From Halorubrum xinjiangense (GTDB taxonomy: Archaea; Halobacteriota; Halobacteria; Halobacteriales; Haloferacaceae), in assembly GCF_900102375.1 (NCBI RefSeq), contig NZ_FNBO01000001.1, positions 310,001 through 374,000 on the forward strand: DNA of 64,000 bases, written 5' to 3'. Shown piece after piece: positions 1 to 8,532 of this stretch. The position numbers and the translations under genes were made by a program. The notes below the pieces were generated by a model, which searched no databases, had not been told where the DNA came from, and saw only the letters and a list, made by a program, of their open reading frames with translations. Each line of letters starts with the position of its first letter. The stretch's first letter is position 1.

Positions 1-537
1 GGAATCCCGTACGTCAACGTCCACCTCGGCGCGCACACGGGCGCGGGCGTCGAAGGGGGCCTCGACAACGCCGCGTCGGTGATCGACGACCTCGACGTGC
101 CGGACGGCGTCACGATCCTGATCGAGAGCGACGCGGGCGCGGGGACGAAGCTCGGCGGCGAGTTCGAACACCTCGCGGGAGTCATCGACCGCACGGAGAC
201 GGACATCGACGTCTGCGTCGACACCGCTCACGCGTTCGCGGCGGGCTACGACCTCTCGACCCCCGAGGCGGTCGATCAGACGATCGGGGAGTTCGACGAC
301 GTGGTCGGGTTAGAGCACCTGGAGTACATTCACCTCAACGACTCGAAACACGAGTGCGGCACCCACAAGGACGAGCACGCCCACATCGGCGAGGGCCACA
401 TCGGCGAGGCGGGGATGGAGCGGTTCCTCAACCATCCCGACCTGACGGACGTGCCGCTCGCCCTGGAGACGCCGACCGAGGACGGGAAGAGCTTCGCGTG
501 GAACATCGACCGGGTGCGCGAGCTTCGTCACGACTGA
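1..537 (+). CDS. nfo: Endonuclease IV (AP endonuclease), C-terminal part
   Basis: The reading frame is open from base 1 to a TGA stop at 535-537, so the start lies before the window and about 178 C-terminal residues are seen (the family is about 275-280 aa). Endonuclease IV is a three-zinc TIM-barrel enzyme that cuts DNA 5' of abasic sites in base excision repair. Metal-site motifs are present in order: VHLGAH near the start, [35 protein letters not shown] and the final LALETP glutamate. These match the His/Asp/Glu ligand pattern of the family, so the active site looks intact. Confidence 0.93.
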   Translation, partial: GIPYVNVHLGAHTGAGVEGGLDNAASVIDDLDVPDGVTILIESDAGAGTKLGGEFEHLAGVIDRTETDIDVCVDTAHAFAAGYDLSTPEAVDQTIGEFDDVVGLEHLEYIHLNDSKHECGTHKDEHAHIGEGHIGEAGMERFLNHPDLTDVPLALETPTEDGKSFAWNIDRVRELRHD

Positions 538-632
538 GGCCCCTCGTTCTCCGCGGCTCTGGGTCGCTGTTCTCGCCGAGGACGCCGTCCGTCCGACGCG
601 GATTTAAGTAACCCCGTGTGTGATCCACGGAC

Positions 633-1103
633 ATGCCCACCACGAAGGCGTTGCTCTTCGGACAGCGCCGCGACCGCGCGGTCGGGCTGGTGATCGGGTT
701 CGCCGGCGCCGTGACGCTCGCGCTCGTCGTCGCGTTCGCCGCCGAGTCGGCGGGCGCCGCGACGGCGACGGCGCTGACCGACCGGCTCCTCCCGGTTCTG
801 GTGTTCTACGCGCCCGGCCCGCTGGCCGCCGCCGGGGCGTACGCGCGCTGCGGCGGGCCGGCGTGTCTGGCCGTCGGCGTGGTGCCGGCGCTCGTTCTCG
901 GGGGGTTCGTCCTCCTCGGGACGCTCGTCGGCGTTCCCGGCGTCAACGGCGGGAACCCGGCGATCGGCGACGTGACGGTGAGCTTCGCCGCGATCGGGAT
1001 GACCAGCGCGTTCGTCGGCTACTGCGCCGGCGTGACCGCCGTCCTCGCCGCCGACCTGTTAGGAATCGGGGGCAGCGACGGAGCGGACGGCGACGGGGAG
1101 TGA
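633..1103 (+). CDS. Four-helix membrane protein of unknown function
   Basis: 156 aa, start ATG at 633. A TATA-like GGATTTAAGTA at about 600-610 sits about 25-30 bp upstream, which fits a leaderless transcript. Four hydrophobic stretches are visible at about residues 17-38, 50-70, 78-103 and 113-143, followed by a short acidic tail (GSDGADGDGE). The only cysteines are a pair near residue 71-76 and one in the last helix, and no catalytic motif is seen. It is probably a haloarchaeal family protein in the cytoplasmic membrane; its function is unknown. Confidence 0.7.
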   Translation: MPTTKALLFGQRRDRAVGLVIGFAGAVTLALVVAFAAESAGAATATALTDRLLPVLVFYAPGPLAAAGAYARCGGPACLAVGVVPALVLGGFVLLGTLVGVPGVNGGNPAIGDVTVSFAAIGMTSAFVGYCAGVTAVLAADLLGIGGSDGADGDGE

Positions 1104-1173
1104 GGCGGCGGCGACGAGTGAGGAACGCGACCGATCTCCGGACGTTTATTTTCGCCCGCGGCGAAGCGGGCCC

Positions 1174-2016
1174 GTGCGACGCTTCTCCGCCGAGTACCTC
1201 GAACACACCCGCCGCGGGATGTGGGAGGACGACCGCGACGCGCTCGCGGACCTGGAGTTGGCGAGCCGCGAGCGCGTCCTCGACGTCGGCTGCGGCACCG
1301 GCGAGCTGACGCGCGTGCTAGCCGCCGAAGCGGAGACGGCGGCCCGCGAACGCCCGACGACCGTTCTCGGGGTCGACGCCGATCCAGACCTCCTGGCTGT
1401 CGCGCGCGGGGAGGAACGGAGAGCGGACGCCGGCGCGCGGATCGACTACCTCGCGGGCGACGCGACGCGGCTCCCGGTCGGCGAGAGCGCGGTCGACCTG
1501 GCGGTCTGTCAGGCCCTCCTGATCAACCTCCCCGACCCGACCGCGGCGGTCCGGGAGCTCGCTCGCGTGTCCTCGGACCTCGTCGCGGCGGTCGAGCCGG
1601 ACAACGCCGACGTCCGGGTGGCTTCGACGGTCGACGCCGAGGAGCGACTGGAGCGCGAGGCGCGCGAGGCGTACGTCGACGGGGTGGAGACCGACGTCGC
1701 GCTCGGCGACCGCGTGCGCGAGGCGTTCGACGAGGCGGGGCTGGTCGACGTGCGCACGCGGCGCTACGTCCACGAGAAGCGGACCGAGCCGCCGTACGCC
1801 GAGGCCGCGCTGCGCTCGGCGGCGCGGAAGGCCTCCGGCGCGGGGCTGGCCGACCACCGGGAGGAGCTGGTGGCGGCGACCTCGGAGGCGACGTACGACG
1901 ACCTCCGCGGGCGCTGGCGCGAGATGGGCCGTGAAGCGGTCGACCAGATGGAGGCGGGCGAGTACGAGCGCGTCGAGTACGTCCCGTTCGACGTGACCGT
2001 CGGGCGAGTGGAGTGA
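1174..2016 (+). CDS. Class I SAM-dependent methyltransferase
   Basis: 280 aa, GTG start at 1174. TTTATTTT at about 1145-1152 lies about 25 bp upstream, which supports this start and a leaderless mRNA. SAM-binding motif I is clear (VLDVGCGTGEL, about residues 36-46), followed by an acidic end of strand 2 (VLGVDADPDLL), YLAGDATRLPVGESAVDL and the post-motif VCQALLINLPD. The fold is Rossmann-like methyltransferase with an about 100 aa helical C-terminal lid. The substrate cannot be read from the sequence. Repeat element A follows immediately. Confidence 0.85.
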   Translation: MRRFSAEYLEHTRRGMWEDDRDALADLELASRERVLDVGCGTGELTRVLAAEAETAARERPTTVLGVDADPDLLAVARGEERRADAGARIDYLAGDATRLPVGESAVDLAVCQALLINLPDPTAAVRELARVSSDLVAAVEPDNADVRVASTVDAEERLEREAREAYVDGVETDVALGDRVREAFDEAGLVDVRTRRYVHEKRTEPPYAEAALRSAARKASGAGLADHREELVAATSEATYDDLRGRWREMGREAVDQMEAGEYERVEYVPFDVTVGRVE

Positions 2017-2039
2017 GATAGGGGAGGCGAATCGGAGTG

Positions 2040-2515
2040 TCCGCGTAGTCGTTTATAAACAGCGAGCGGTAGCGTCGGCAGCGTCCAAGGCAGTTTATAA
2101 ATGGATGACGGCGCTGCGGCGAACATCTCCAAAGCCCCTGCCGCTCGATTATAAACGTTTGACCGTGGATCGGCAGCGGACACCTCCAAAGCCCCAGTCG
2201 CGAGAACTCGCGCGACTCGCTGTCGTTCGAAAGGCGCTTCGCGCCTTTCGTGATGACGAGAGAGCTTCGCTCTCTCGAACCACGCTCCTCACTCGGTCGC
2301 TCCGCTCCCTCGTTCCGGTGCTTACGTCGTCGTGCTTCGTTCTCGCGACTGCCCCTTTGAGTCCCACCTCGCACCGCGCAGCACCGCACCTCACGCCTCC
2401 CCAGCCTCGTCGGTCGCCGTCGCTTCGCTCGGCGACCGACTCCCTCGCGGGCGGTTCGCGGCCGCCGGTGGCGGCCGCTCACCGGCGCGCCACCGCGGTT
2501 ATTTATAGATAGCGT
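2040..2515 (-). repeat. Structured intergenic element, copy A
   Basis: This fills the space between two convergent genes and is read on the minus strand. It starts with GTGGCGCGCC near 2500 and has hairpin 2 (GTCGGTCGCC/GGCGACCGAC), the conserved GAGGCTGGGGAGG and GGGACTCAAAGGGGCAG blocks, and a long terminal stem (AGTCGCGAGAAC paired with GTTCTCGCGACT). It then has tail units starting at 2197 and 2140, exactly 57 bp apart, and TTTATAAA boxes near 2152, 2098 and 2056. Copy A carries two extra hairpins inside the terminal stem (around 2230-2280) that other copies lack. No credible protein is encoded. Mechanism and function are unknown. Confidence 0.75.
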
Positions 2516-2530
2516 CGCGGCGGGTCCGTA

Positions 2531-3175
2531 TCAGACCATGTCGCCGCGCACCGAGGCGCCCTCCTGCTCGGCGCGCTGTTGTTTGAGCACGTCCGCGGCC
2601 TCGTTCGCGGCCTCCTCGTCGGCGCCGAGCATCCCGAGCGCGGCGGGCAGCGTCGGCATCGCGAGCGAGGCCTCTCGCAGGCGGTCGAACGCCTCCCCAT
2701 CGCGCTCGCCGTCGACCCACAGACAGACGCCGCGGGGGTCGAGCACCTCCTCGTAGGCGTCGCGGGCGAGCGCCCCCTTCAGGCGCTGGCGGACGTTGTC
2801 CTCAAAGCCCGCGTTACACACTTCGAGGTGGATCGGCTCCTCGTCGTCTACCAATTCAGACGCGAGACATTTCTCGGGCGCCGCGTACCCGTTGTCGCTC
2901 GTCCGGACGCGGTCCGGGTGGGCGTCGGCCCACGCGGCGTCGACCGTGGTGCCGACGCCCTTCACGCCGTACTCGGCCTCGAACGCGGCGGCCGCCTCGC
3001 TGTCGCCGCCCATGATCACGTCCTTCGTGAGGTAAACGTCGAGGCGGTCGACCGGGTCGAGCCCGAGCGCGACGTCGCCAAACGCCCACACCTCGCGGAC
3101 GGGCACCGGCATCGGCTCGCTCGCGACGCTGTCGACGAGCGACTCCAGGCGGTCGACGGCCGGTTCGCGTTCCAT
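2531..3175 (-). CDS. Haloarchaeal conserved protein of unknown function
   Basis: 214 aa, ATG start at 3175. It is acidic with no membrane segment and looks like a folded cytoplasmic protein. Features include VREVWAFGDVALGLDPVDRLDVYLTKD near residue 30-55 and a repeated-helix C-terminus rich in Ala and Glu. The N-terminal pattern resembles families kept as single copies across Halobacteria (possibly the DUF7095 group, from memory and unchecked). The stop codon is adjacent to the 5' side of repeat element A. The coding strand has high third-position GC and no plausible competing frame. Confidence 0.75.
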   Translation of the reverse strand: MEREPAVDRLESLVDSVASEPMPVPVREVWAFGDVALGLDPVDRLDVYLTKDVIMGGDSEAAAAFEAEYGVKGVGTTVDAAWADAHPDRVRTSDNGYAAPEKCLASELVDDEEPIHLEVCNAGFEDNVRQRLKGALARDAYEEVLDPRGVCLWVDGERDGEAFDRLREASLAMPTLPAALGMLGADEEAANEAADVLKQQRAEQEGASVRGDMV

Positions 3176-3214
3176 TATCGAGGCGTAGGCGGCGGGCGGG
3201 CAAACCGGTTACGC

Positions 3215-3751
3215 TCACAGGTCGTCCAACCGCTCCGCGACGTCGTCCCAGTGCCCGCCCTTCCAGAACCACTGGCCGCAGTCCGCGCAGCGCCACCCGG
3301 GACGGCGCGAACCCACGTCATCCGGGACGTAGTCGGGTCGGTCGACCGGGGAGCCGTCCGTTTCGGGGGACGCGACGCGCTCGACGGGCCCGTTACAGGC
3401 GCCGCACCGCGTCGGCTCGTCGGCGAGCTCGACGGGGAAGCCCGCGGCGGCGAGCTCGCCGAGCTGGTCGACCACGTCGCGCTCGGTGAGAAGGACGGCG
3501 TCGGCCGCGGGGTCGCCGCTCGGGGCGCATTCCGCGAGGTCGCGGTCGCGGGTGAGGAGAACGCGGCCCTCGGCGGCCGCGAGCGAGCGGAGCCGGTCGT
3601 CGGCCTCGACCCCGCGGTCGAGTGCGTAGGCGGCGTCGTAGCCGCAGATCCGGAGGTAGGTGGCGAGCTTGCCGCACATGACGTCGACGAGGACCGGCGG
3701 GCGGTCGCCCGTCGGCGGGGCCGCGGCGTCGCGCTCCCGGTCCCCGGTCAC
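3215..3751 (-). CDS. Mut7-C domain RNase-like protein with zinc ribbon
   Basis: 178 aa, ATG at 3749-3751 overlapping the stop of polX by 4 bp (ATGA), so the two are very likely co-translated. The N-terminal half has the Mut7-C (PF01927) PIN-like pattern: LVDVMCGKLATYLRICGYD, then VEADDRLRSLAAAEGRVLLTRDRDL, with conserved Asp residues expected to bind metal. The C-terminal half has two CxxC pairs (CGACNGPVE and CADCGQWFWKG), a zinc ribbon followed by the WKGGHWD signature typical of the family. It is a predicted nuclease; RNA as substrate is inferred from the family. Confidence 0.88.
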   Translation of the reverse strand: MTGDRERDAAAPPTGDRPPVLVDVMCGKLATYLRICGYDAAYALDRGVEADDRLRSLAAAEGRVLLTRDRDLAECAPSGDPAADAVLLTERDVVDQLGELAAAGFPVELADEPTRCGACNGPVERVASPETDGSPVDRPDYVPDDVGSRRPGWRCADCGQWFWKGGHWDDVAERLDDL

Positions 3752-5538
3752 AGCAGGAACGACCGGAGCCCGTTGAGCGACCGCGCGTTGAGCACGTCCC
3801 CGGCCCGCGCCCAGCCCCGCCGAGCAGTGTGGACACCGTAGCGCGCGTTATCGAGTTCGCGGGGCGCGTGCGCGTCGGTGTTGACGGCGATCGTCGCGCC
3901 CGCCTCGATCGCGGCCCGGACGAACTCGCCGTCGGCGTCGAGCCGGGCGGGGTTCGCGTTCACCTCGATGGCGGTGCCGGCCGCCGACGCCGCCTCGGCG
4001 ATCGCCTCGACGTCCGGGTCGAGCCCCGGCCGCTCGTTGATGAGGCGGCCGGTCGGGTGGCCGAGGACGTCGACGTGGGGATGTTCGACCGCGCGGACCA
4101 GCCGCTCGGTGGCGGCCTCGGGGTCCTGCCCGAGCGCGGCGTGGGGCGACGCGACGACGATGTCGAGGGCGGCCAGCGTCTCGTCGTCGGTCGAGAGGCC
4201 GCCGTCGGCGTCGATGTTCGCCTCGATCCCGTGGAAGACCGGGATCTCGACCTCGTCTGCCGCCTCGGCTATCGCCGCGGCCTGCGCTTCGATCTCCGAC
4301 TCGTCGAGGCCGACGCCGCCGACCATCCCCGGCCCGGTCGCGTGGTCGGTGACGAAGTGGTAGTCGTAGCCGCGCTCTTCGGCGGCCCGCGCCATCTCGG
4401 CGATCGAGAAGCCGCCGTCGGACCAGTCGGTGTGAGTGTGGAGATCCCCGCGGAGGTCGCCCGGCTCGACGAGGACCGGGAGGCGCTCCTCGGCGGCCGC
4501 CTCTACCTCGCCGCGGTTCTCGCGCAGCTCGGGGGGGACCGGCTCCATGTCGAGCGCCCGGTAGACCTCCGCTTCGCGCTCGCCTGCGATGCGCTCGCCA
4601 GCGCGGGTCGCGTCCGGCTCCTCGGCGTCGCCGTCCGCGGCGTCCCCGGCGTCGACCTCCTCGCCCTCCACGTCGCTCACGTCGAAGAGGCCGTACTCGT
4701 TCAGCTTGAGCCCGCGGTCAATCGCCCGGTTGCGGACGGCGACGTTGTGCGCCCGCGAGCCGGTGAAGTACTGGAGCGCGGCGCCGAACTCGTCCGGGTC
4801 GACGATTCGGAGGTCGACGCGGGTGCCGTCCGCGCGCACGCTCGCCTTCCCGGTGCCCGCCTCGATGGTCGCGTCCGCGGCCTCCCAGTCGGTGAACGCC
4901 TCGACGATCGGGTCGCGCGCCTCGCTCGCGACGAGCAGGTCGACGTCGCCGATGGTGGGCTTCCACCGCCGGATCGACCCGCACACCTCGACGGACTCGA
5001 CGGCGTCGAGGGCGGAGAGATGCGTGAGCGCGTCGTCCGCGAGCGGTCGGGCGTCGCCGAGGCGGGTGCGCTCGCGGGACTCGCGGGCGAAGGGGATGTT
5101 GTCGAGGATGTTCTCCTCCGTCTTCGCGCCGAAGCCGGACACCTCCTGAACCTCGCCAGCCTCCGCGGCAGCCTCCAGCTCGTCGAGGTCGGAGATCCCG
5201 AGCGCGTCGTACAGCGAGCCGACCGTCTTCGGGCCGACGCCCTCGACCGCGGTCAGCCCGGCCATGTCGACCGGGAGCTCCTCGCGGAGCTCGGTCAGCT
5301 CCGCTATCTCGCCGGTCTCGACGTACTCGACGATCTTCGCCGCGATGGCGTCGCCCACCCGGTCGATCTCGGCGACCGCGTCCTCGCCCTCGGCCGCGAG
5401 CCCCTCGATCGGCGCCGGGTGCTCGCGGACGTTCTCGGCCGCCCGTCGGTAGGCGGTCGGCTTGTACTCGACGCCCGTCGCCTCGAGGAGGTCGGCGAAC
5501 TCCTCTAACCGCGTCGCGACCTCGTCGTTCCGGCTCAT
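3748..5538 (-). CDS. polX: DNA polymerase X with PHP domain
   Basis: 596 aa from the ATG at 5538; an upstream extension of the frame is GC-rich read-through with no supporting features. Domain order: N-terminal helix-hairpin-helix region (about 1-75), a second HhH region (VEGVGPKTVGSLYDALG), the Pol-beta-type nucleotidyltransferase core with GSIRRWKPTIGDVDLLVAS (GS plus DxD metal site) and a third Asp in VDLRIVD, then a PHP domain with DLHTHTDWSDG, FVTDHATG, HGIEANID, DVLGHPTGR and NTDAHA. Family members fill gaps in base excision repair; the PHP domain gives exonuclease or AP-endonuclease activity. It forms an operon with the downstream Mut7-C nuclease. Confidence 0.93.
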   Translation of the reverse strand: MSRNDEVATRLEEFADLLEATGVEYKPTAYRRAAENVREHPAPIEGLAAEGEDAVAEIDRVGDAIAAKIVEYVETGEIAELTELREELPVDMAGLTAVEGVGPKTVGSLYDALGISDLDELEAAAEAGEVQEVSGFGAKTEENILDNIPFARESRERTRLGDARPLADDALTHLSALDAVESVEVCGSIRRWKPTIGDVDLLVASEARDPIVEAFTDWEAADATIEAGTGKASVRADGTRVDLRIVDPDEFGAALQYFTGSRAHNVAVRNRAIDRGLKLNEYGLFDVSDVEGEEVDAGDAADGDAEEPDATRAGERIAGEREAEVYRALDMEPVPPELRENRGEVEAAAEERLPVLVEPGDLRGDLHTHTDWSDGGFSIAEMARAAEERGYDYHFVTDHATGPGMVGGVGLDESEIEAQAAAIAEAADEVEIPVFHGIEANIDADGGLSTDDETLAALDIVVASPHAALGQDPEAATERLVRAVEHPHVDVLGHPTGRLINERPGLDPDVEAIAEAASAAGTAIEVNANPARLDADGEFVRAAIEAGATIAVNTDAHAPRELDNARYGVHTARRGWARAGDVLNARSLNGLRSFLL

Positions 5539-5652
5539 CGATGGCTGTTCGGCGGGACGGTACTTATACCGCGGGGCGAACGCTCGCCGGGGAGCCGTCG
5601 CCGGGGCCACGCCGACCGGTCGCTTATTCCGCCCGAGGCCGAATCGAGCGAC

Positions 5653-6075
5653 ATGTCGAGCGACCACGGCGGTGACGACGCCCCCGGCGACCGCAACGTG
5701 TTCGGCGGCGAACTGGCCCCCTGCGGCCACGAGCCCACGACCGGCTACCTCCGGGACGGCTACTGCCGCGACGTCGACGGCGACGTCGGCGAACACACGC
5801 TCTGTGCGGTCGTCACCGCCGAGTTCCTCCGATACAGCCGCGACCGCGGCAACGATCTGATCACCCCGCGCCCCGAGTTCGACTTTCCGGGGCTGGAGCC
5901 GGGCGACCGCTGGTGTCTCTGTGTCGGGCGGTGGGTAGAGGCGGTCGAGGCGGGGGTCGCCCCGCCGGTCGTCCTCGAAGCGACGGACGAGTCCGTGCTG
6001 CGGGCGGTCGAGGCCGACCGCCTCCGCGAGCACGAGTTCGACCCGGAGGCGTTCGAGCCCGGGAGTCTCGACTGA
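5653..6075 (+). CDS. DUF2237 family protein
   Basis: 140 aa, ATG at 5653, divergent from polX. The full DUF2237 (PF09996) pattern is visible: NVFGGELAPCGHEPTTGY, RDGYCRD, GEHTLCAVVTAEFL, GNDLITPRPEFDFPGLEPGD and RWCLCVGRWVEA. Conserved cysteines (C28, C40, C54, C89 and C91) suggest a metal or structural role. The function is not established in any organism I know of. A GCTTATTCC box lies about 30 bp upstream of the start. Confidence 0.88.
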   Translation: MSSDHGGDDAPGDRNVFGGELAPCGHEPTTGYLRDGYCRDVDGDVGEHTLCAVVTAEFLRYSRDRGNDLITPRPEFDFPGLEPGDRWCLCVGRWVEAVEAGVAPPVVLEATDESVLRAVEADRLREHEFDPEAFEPGSLD

Positions 6076-6099
6076 GCGCCACGAGCGCCATGGGGGCGT

Positions 6100-7338
6100 T
6101 CACTCGGTCACCCACAGCCCGGTGGCGACCGCGGCCGCGAGCCCCATCGAACCGGCGAGCAGCGCGAACGCGGGGCGGAACCCGACCGCGTCGGCGATGA
6201 TCCCGACCGCGCTCGGCGCGAGCGCGCCGGCGCCCATGAGGAGCGTCCGGACGACACCGAGCCCGCCGCCCGCCAGCCGCTCGGGGAGCAGCTCCATCAG
6301 GTAGGCGCTGCGCACGGGCTGGAAGCCGTGCGAGCCGAGGCCGAAGGCGGCGACGACGACCGCGGCTGCGACGGCGCCGAGTCCGAGGCTCGGGAGCGAG
6401 ACGAGCGCGACGAGCGCCGCCGCCGCCAAGCCGAGCGTGCCGACCATCACGGGGAAGCGCCCGACGCGGTCGGAGAGGTCGCCGGTGACCAGCTGGACGA
6501 ACGTCACCGCGAAGACGAGCGAGTAGAGGAGGTTCGCGGTTGACGTCGCGAGGTCGGCCGCCTCCGAGAGGTACAGCGGGAGGAACGCGACGAGGCCGTT
6601 GTGCGCGAACGAGAACCCGACGGTCACCAGCACGAACGCCGAGAACCGGGGGTTCCGGAACAGTCGGAAGTACTCGCGCGTCGCTGGCGAGTCGTCGCCG
6701 TCGTCGCCGTCGCCTCCGCCGGTCGCCGCAGGCGAGCCGGAGAGCCGGACCGCGGTCGCGACCGCGAGCCCGACCGCAAGGAGGCCGGTGAGGAGGAACG
6801 GCGCGCGCCAGTCGGCGCCGGGCAGGCGCGCGAGGACAGCCGCGAGCGCGGGCGGCGCGGAGAGGACAGCGACGACGACCGCGGGCGCGGCCACCCCGCC
6901 CATCGCGCCGAGCGTGTCGTGCGCGCCGAGCATCCGCCCGGTGCGGGCGGGGTAGACGCGGGCGATCAGTCGCACCGAGACGGTCTTGTGGACGCCCGTC
7001 CCCGCGCCGACGACGAGCATCGCCGCGACGAGGACCGCGAAGGGCGCGTCGACGACGATGGCGAGGGACCCCACGCCGGCGACGAGCGCGCCCGCGACGA
7101 TCACCCGCACCGGACCGAGCCGGTCGGCGACCGCGCCGCTCGGGAACTGGAGGAGGGCGTACACGACCATGAAGCCGGTGAACGCGGTCCCGACGGTGGC
7201 GTTGCTCACGCCGTAGGCGCCCTGGATCGACTCGAAAAGTGGCGGGAAGAGGTAGCGGACGAACTTCCCGAGGAACCAGACGAGCGAGACGAGGACCAAG
7301 GCGTCGTACTCGCCGATCCGGTCGCGGTCCATCGCCAA
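6100..7338 (-). CDS. MFS transporter
   Basis: 412 aa with about 12 hydrophobic helices in two six-helix halves separated by an acidic, Gly-rich loop (about residues 200-225, TGGGDGDDGDD). The loop-2/3 motif of the major facilitator superfamily appears as GAVADRLGPVRV and again in the second half as GDLSDRVGRFPVM. It is probably a proton- or sodium-coupled carrier in the cytoplasmic membrane; the substrate is not readable. The ATG at 7338 has TATA-like TTTATAC on the minus strand at about 7356-7362, about 20 bp upstream. Confidence 0.88.
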   Translation of the reverse strand: MAMDRDRIGEYDALVLVSLVWFLGKFVRYLFPPLFESIQGAYGVSNATVGTAFTGFMVVYALLQFPSGAVADRLGPVRVIVAGALVAGVGSLAIVVDAPFAVLVAAMLVVGAGTGVHKTVSVRLIARVYPARTGRMLGAHDTLGAMGGVAAPAVVVAVLSAPPALAAVLARLPGADWRAPFLLTGLLAVGLAVATAVRLSGSPAATGGGDGDDGDDSPATREYFRLFRNPRFSAFVLVTVGFSFAHNGLVAFLPLYLSEAADLATSTANLLYSLVFAVTFVQLVTGDLSDRVGRFPVMVGTLGLAAAALVALVSLPSLGLGAVAAAVVVAAFGLGSHGFQPVRSAYLMELLPERLAGGGLGVVRTLLMGAGALAPSAVGIIADAVGFRPAFALLAGSMGLAAAVATGLWVTE

Positions 7339-7403
7339 GCCGTAGCTCGGTCACCCGTATAAAGGGCCTGAAGCGCTCGGTGGTTGCCGGGAGGTGATGT
7401 TTC

Positions 7404-7760
7404 CGCAGTGGCGCGTGCCTGCGAGCGGCCGCCCCCGGCGGCCGTGAGTCAGCACGCGCGAGGGACGCCGCGAACGCCCGAAGGGCGTGAGCGGCGAGGC
7501 TGGGGAGGTTTGAGGTGCGGTTGCGGTGCTGTGCGGGGCGGGACACAAAGGGGCAGCCGGGAGGCGGCCGCAGGCGAAGTAAGCACCGCAGGGAGCGAAC
7601 GGAGTGAGCGACTGAGGGGCACAGCGAGCGTGCGGCCGCCTCCCGGCTGGGGCTTTGGAGGTGTCCTCCGCCGATCCGCAGTCGACCCATTATAAACGAA
7701 TGACTGGGGCTTTGGAAGGATTCGCCGTCGCCCACGAGGGCGACGACTGATGACCAATTT
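7404..7760 (+). repeat. Structured intergenic element, copy B
   Basis: Plus-oriented copy. GTGGCGCGTGCC (from 7408) pairs with GCACGCGC to close hairpin 1; inside it GAGCGGCCG and CGGCCGTGA form a second helix flanked by GA/GA. Hairpin 2 is GCCGC...GCGGC around ACGCCCGAAGGGCGT. Then come the conserved GAGGCTGGGGAGG and GGGACACAAAGGGGCAG blocks and the terminal stem AGCCGGGAGGCGG / CCGCCTCCCGGCT. Tail units start at 7648 and 7705 (57 bp) with TTATAAA near 7691-7697. It lies between the 5' end of the MFS gene and the islet at 7773. Confidence 0.75.
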
Positions 7761-7772
7761 GCGGCCAGTGGA

Positions 7773-7795
7773 CTCTGTTGAAATCTTCAACAGAG
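7773..7795. repeat. Perfect 10-bp palindrome, left end of islet
   Basis: CTCTGTTGAA at 7773-7782 and its exact reverse complement TTCAACAGAG at 7786-7795 are separated by ATC. The first 13 bases (CTCTGTTGAAATC) are the inverted complement of GATTTCAACAGAG at 9721-9733, and an 11-bp partial copy (GATTTCAACAG) lies at 8422-8432. The pattern looks like ends of an insertion sequence or miniature element that has lost its transposase. I do not recognise the family. Confidence 0.5.
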
Positions 7796-7954
7796 GACAT
7801 ATTCTTAGAGGCGTGTTGAATAGAGGGCGCGGATGTGGTACGAATTGGGGTCGATTTGTGAAAAGGAGTGATCGCTCAGTACAGGGGACTCACGCAACGG
7901 TCAGTACAGAGGACGCAGTGACCGGTAATACTAATAGTCAGATCACCGATTATT

Positions 7955-8335
7955 GTGAATGTGAATCGGCGGGAGTTCCTGACAGTCGTCAGTGTAGGAA
8001 TCGGAGGTATAGCGGGATATCTGTCTCCTTCGGAAGGAAATTCTCGAAGCGAATCCATACTTATAGTCGAAAACCAACGCGACAGCGAACAGGAAGTCGT
8101 CATTCGGTTTGAGGACGGAGATATTGTGTTGTTCGAGGAGACGTTCAGACTTGCTACTGGCGAACAGCATCGGGTAGAGGATGACCTGTCCCGAGGTGCT
8201 ACGCAGGTTGACGTTTTTGTCGACGTCAGGAGTTCACAGGAAGCTATATATGAGGACAGTGTTCCGGGTGGTGTGCCCGAATATCGAGTCTCTCTCCGTT
8301 CAGACGGAGTCGATCTCGTGTGGGCTGAGAACTGA
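7955..8335 (+). CDS. Tat-exported protein of unknown function
   Basis: 126 aa from GTG 7955 (a second GTG at 7961 would give MNRREF). The N-terminus NRREFLTVVSVGIGGIAGYL is a twin-arginine signal without a lipobox cysteine, so the mature domain is probably released or held by its hydrophobic stretch. The mature part (about 90 aa) is beta-rich (ESILIVENQ, EVVIRFEDGD, QVDVFVDVRSS, EYRVSLRSDGVDLVWAEN) and resembles small haloarchaeal surface domains. Base composition is clearly lower in GC than the neighbours. A TATA-like AATACTAATAG lies about 20-28 bp upstream, preceded by direct repeats at 7876-7914. Confidence 0.65.
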   Translation: MNVNRREFLTVVSVGIGGIAGYLSPSEGNSRSESILIVENQRDSEQEVVIRFEDGDIVLFEETFRLATGEQHRVEDDLSRGATQVDVFVDVRSSQEAIYEDSVPGGVPEYRVSLRSDGVDLVWAEN

Positions 8336-8532
8336 TATCTGAATCAATACACGAAATTTGAATTAAAAACACGCAGTTCTCATCGACCAGCTGTTTCAAG
8401 AGATGATATGCCTAAAAATAGGATTTCAACAGCGCCTTTTCTGTTTAAATTGCCAGAAAACACGTGTTAGCAGACAAATAAAACCGTTTAATGTGCCGCC
8501 GAACCCTCTTCGGTGACTCGGTTCTCTCTCAA

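Noticed and set aside
2200-2500. Structured element as SRP (7S) RNA
   Set aside because: It occurs in six copies and lacks the conserved SRP domain IV loop sequence; SRP RNA is single-copy.
2579-3841. Long plus-strand open frame opposite two minus-strand genes
   Set aside because: It is a GC-rich shadow of the genes at 2531 and 3215: low-complexity Arg/Val/Asp composition and no domain.
5861-7735. Long minus-strand frame across MFS gene and element B
   Set aside because: Arg/Pro-rich shadow that crosses an intergenic repeat; the MFS frame has clear membrane helices instead.
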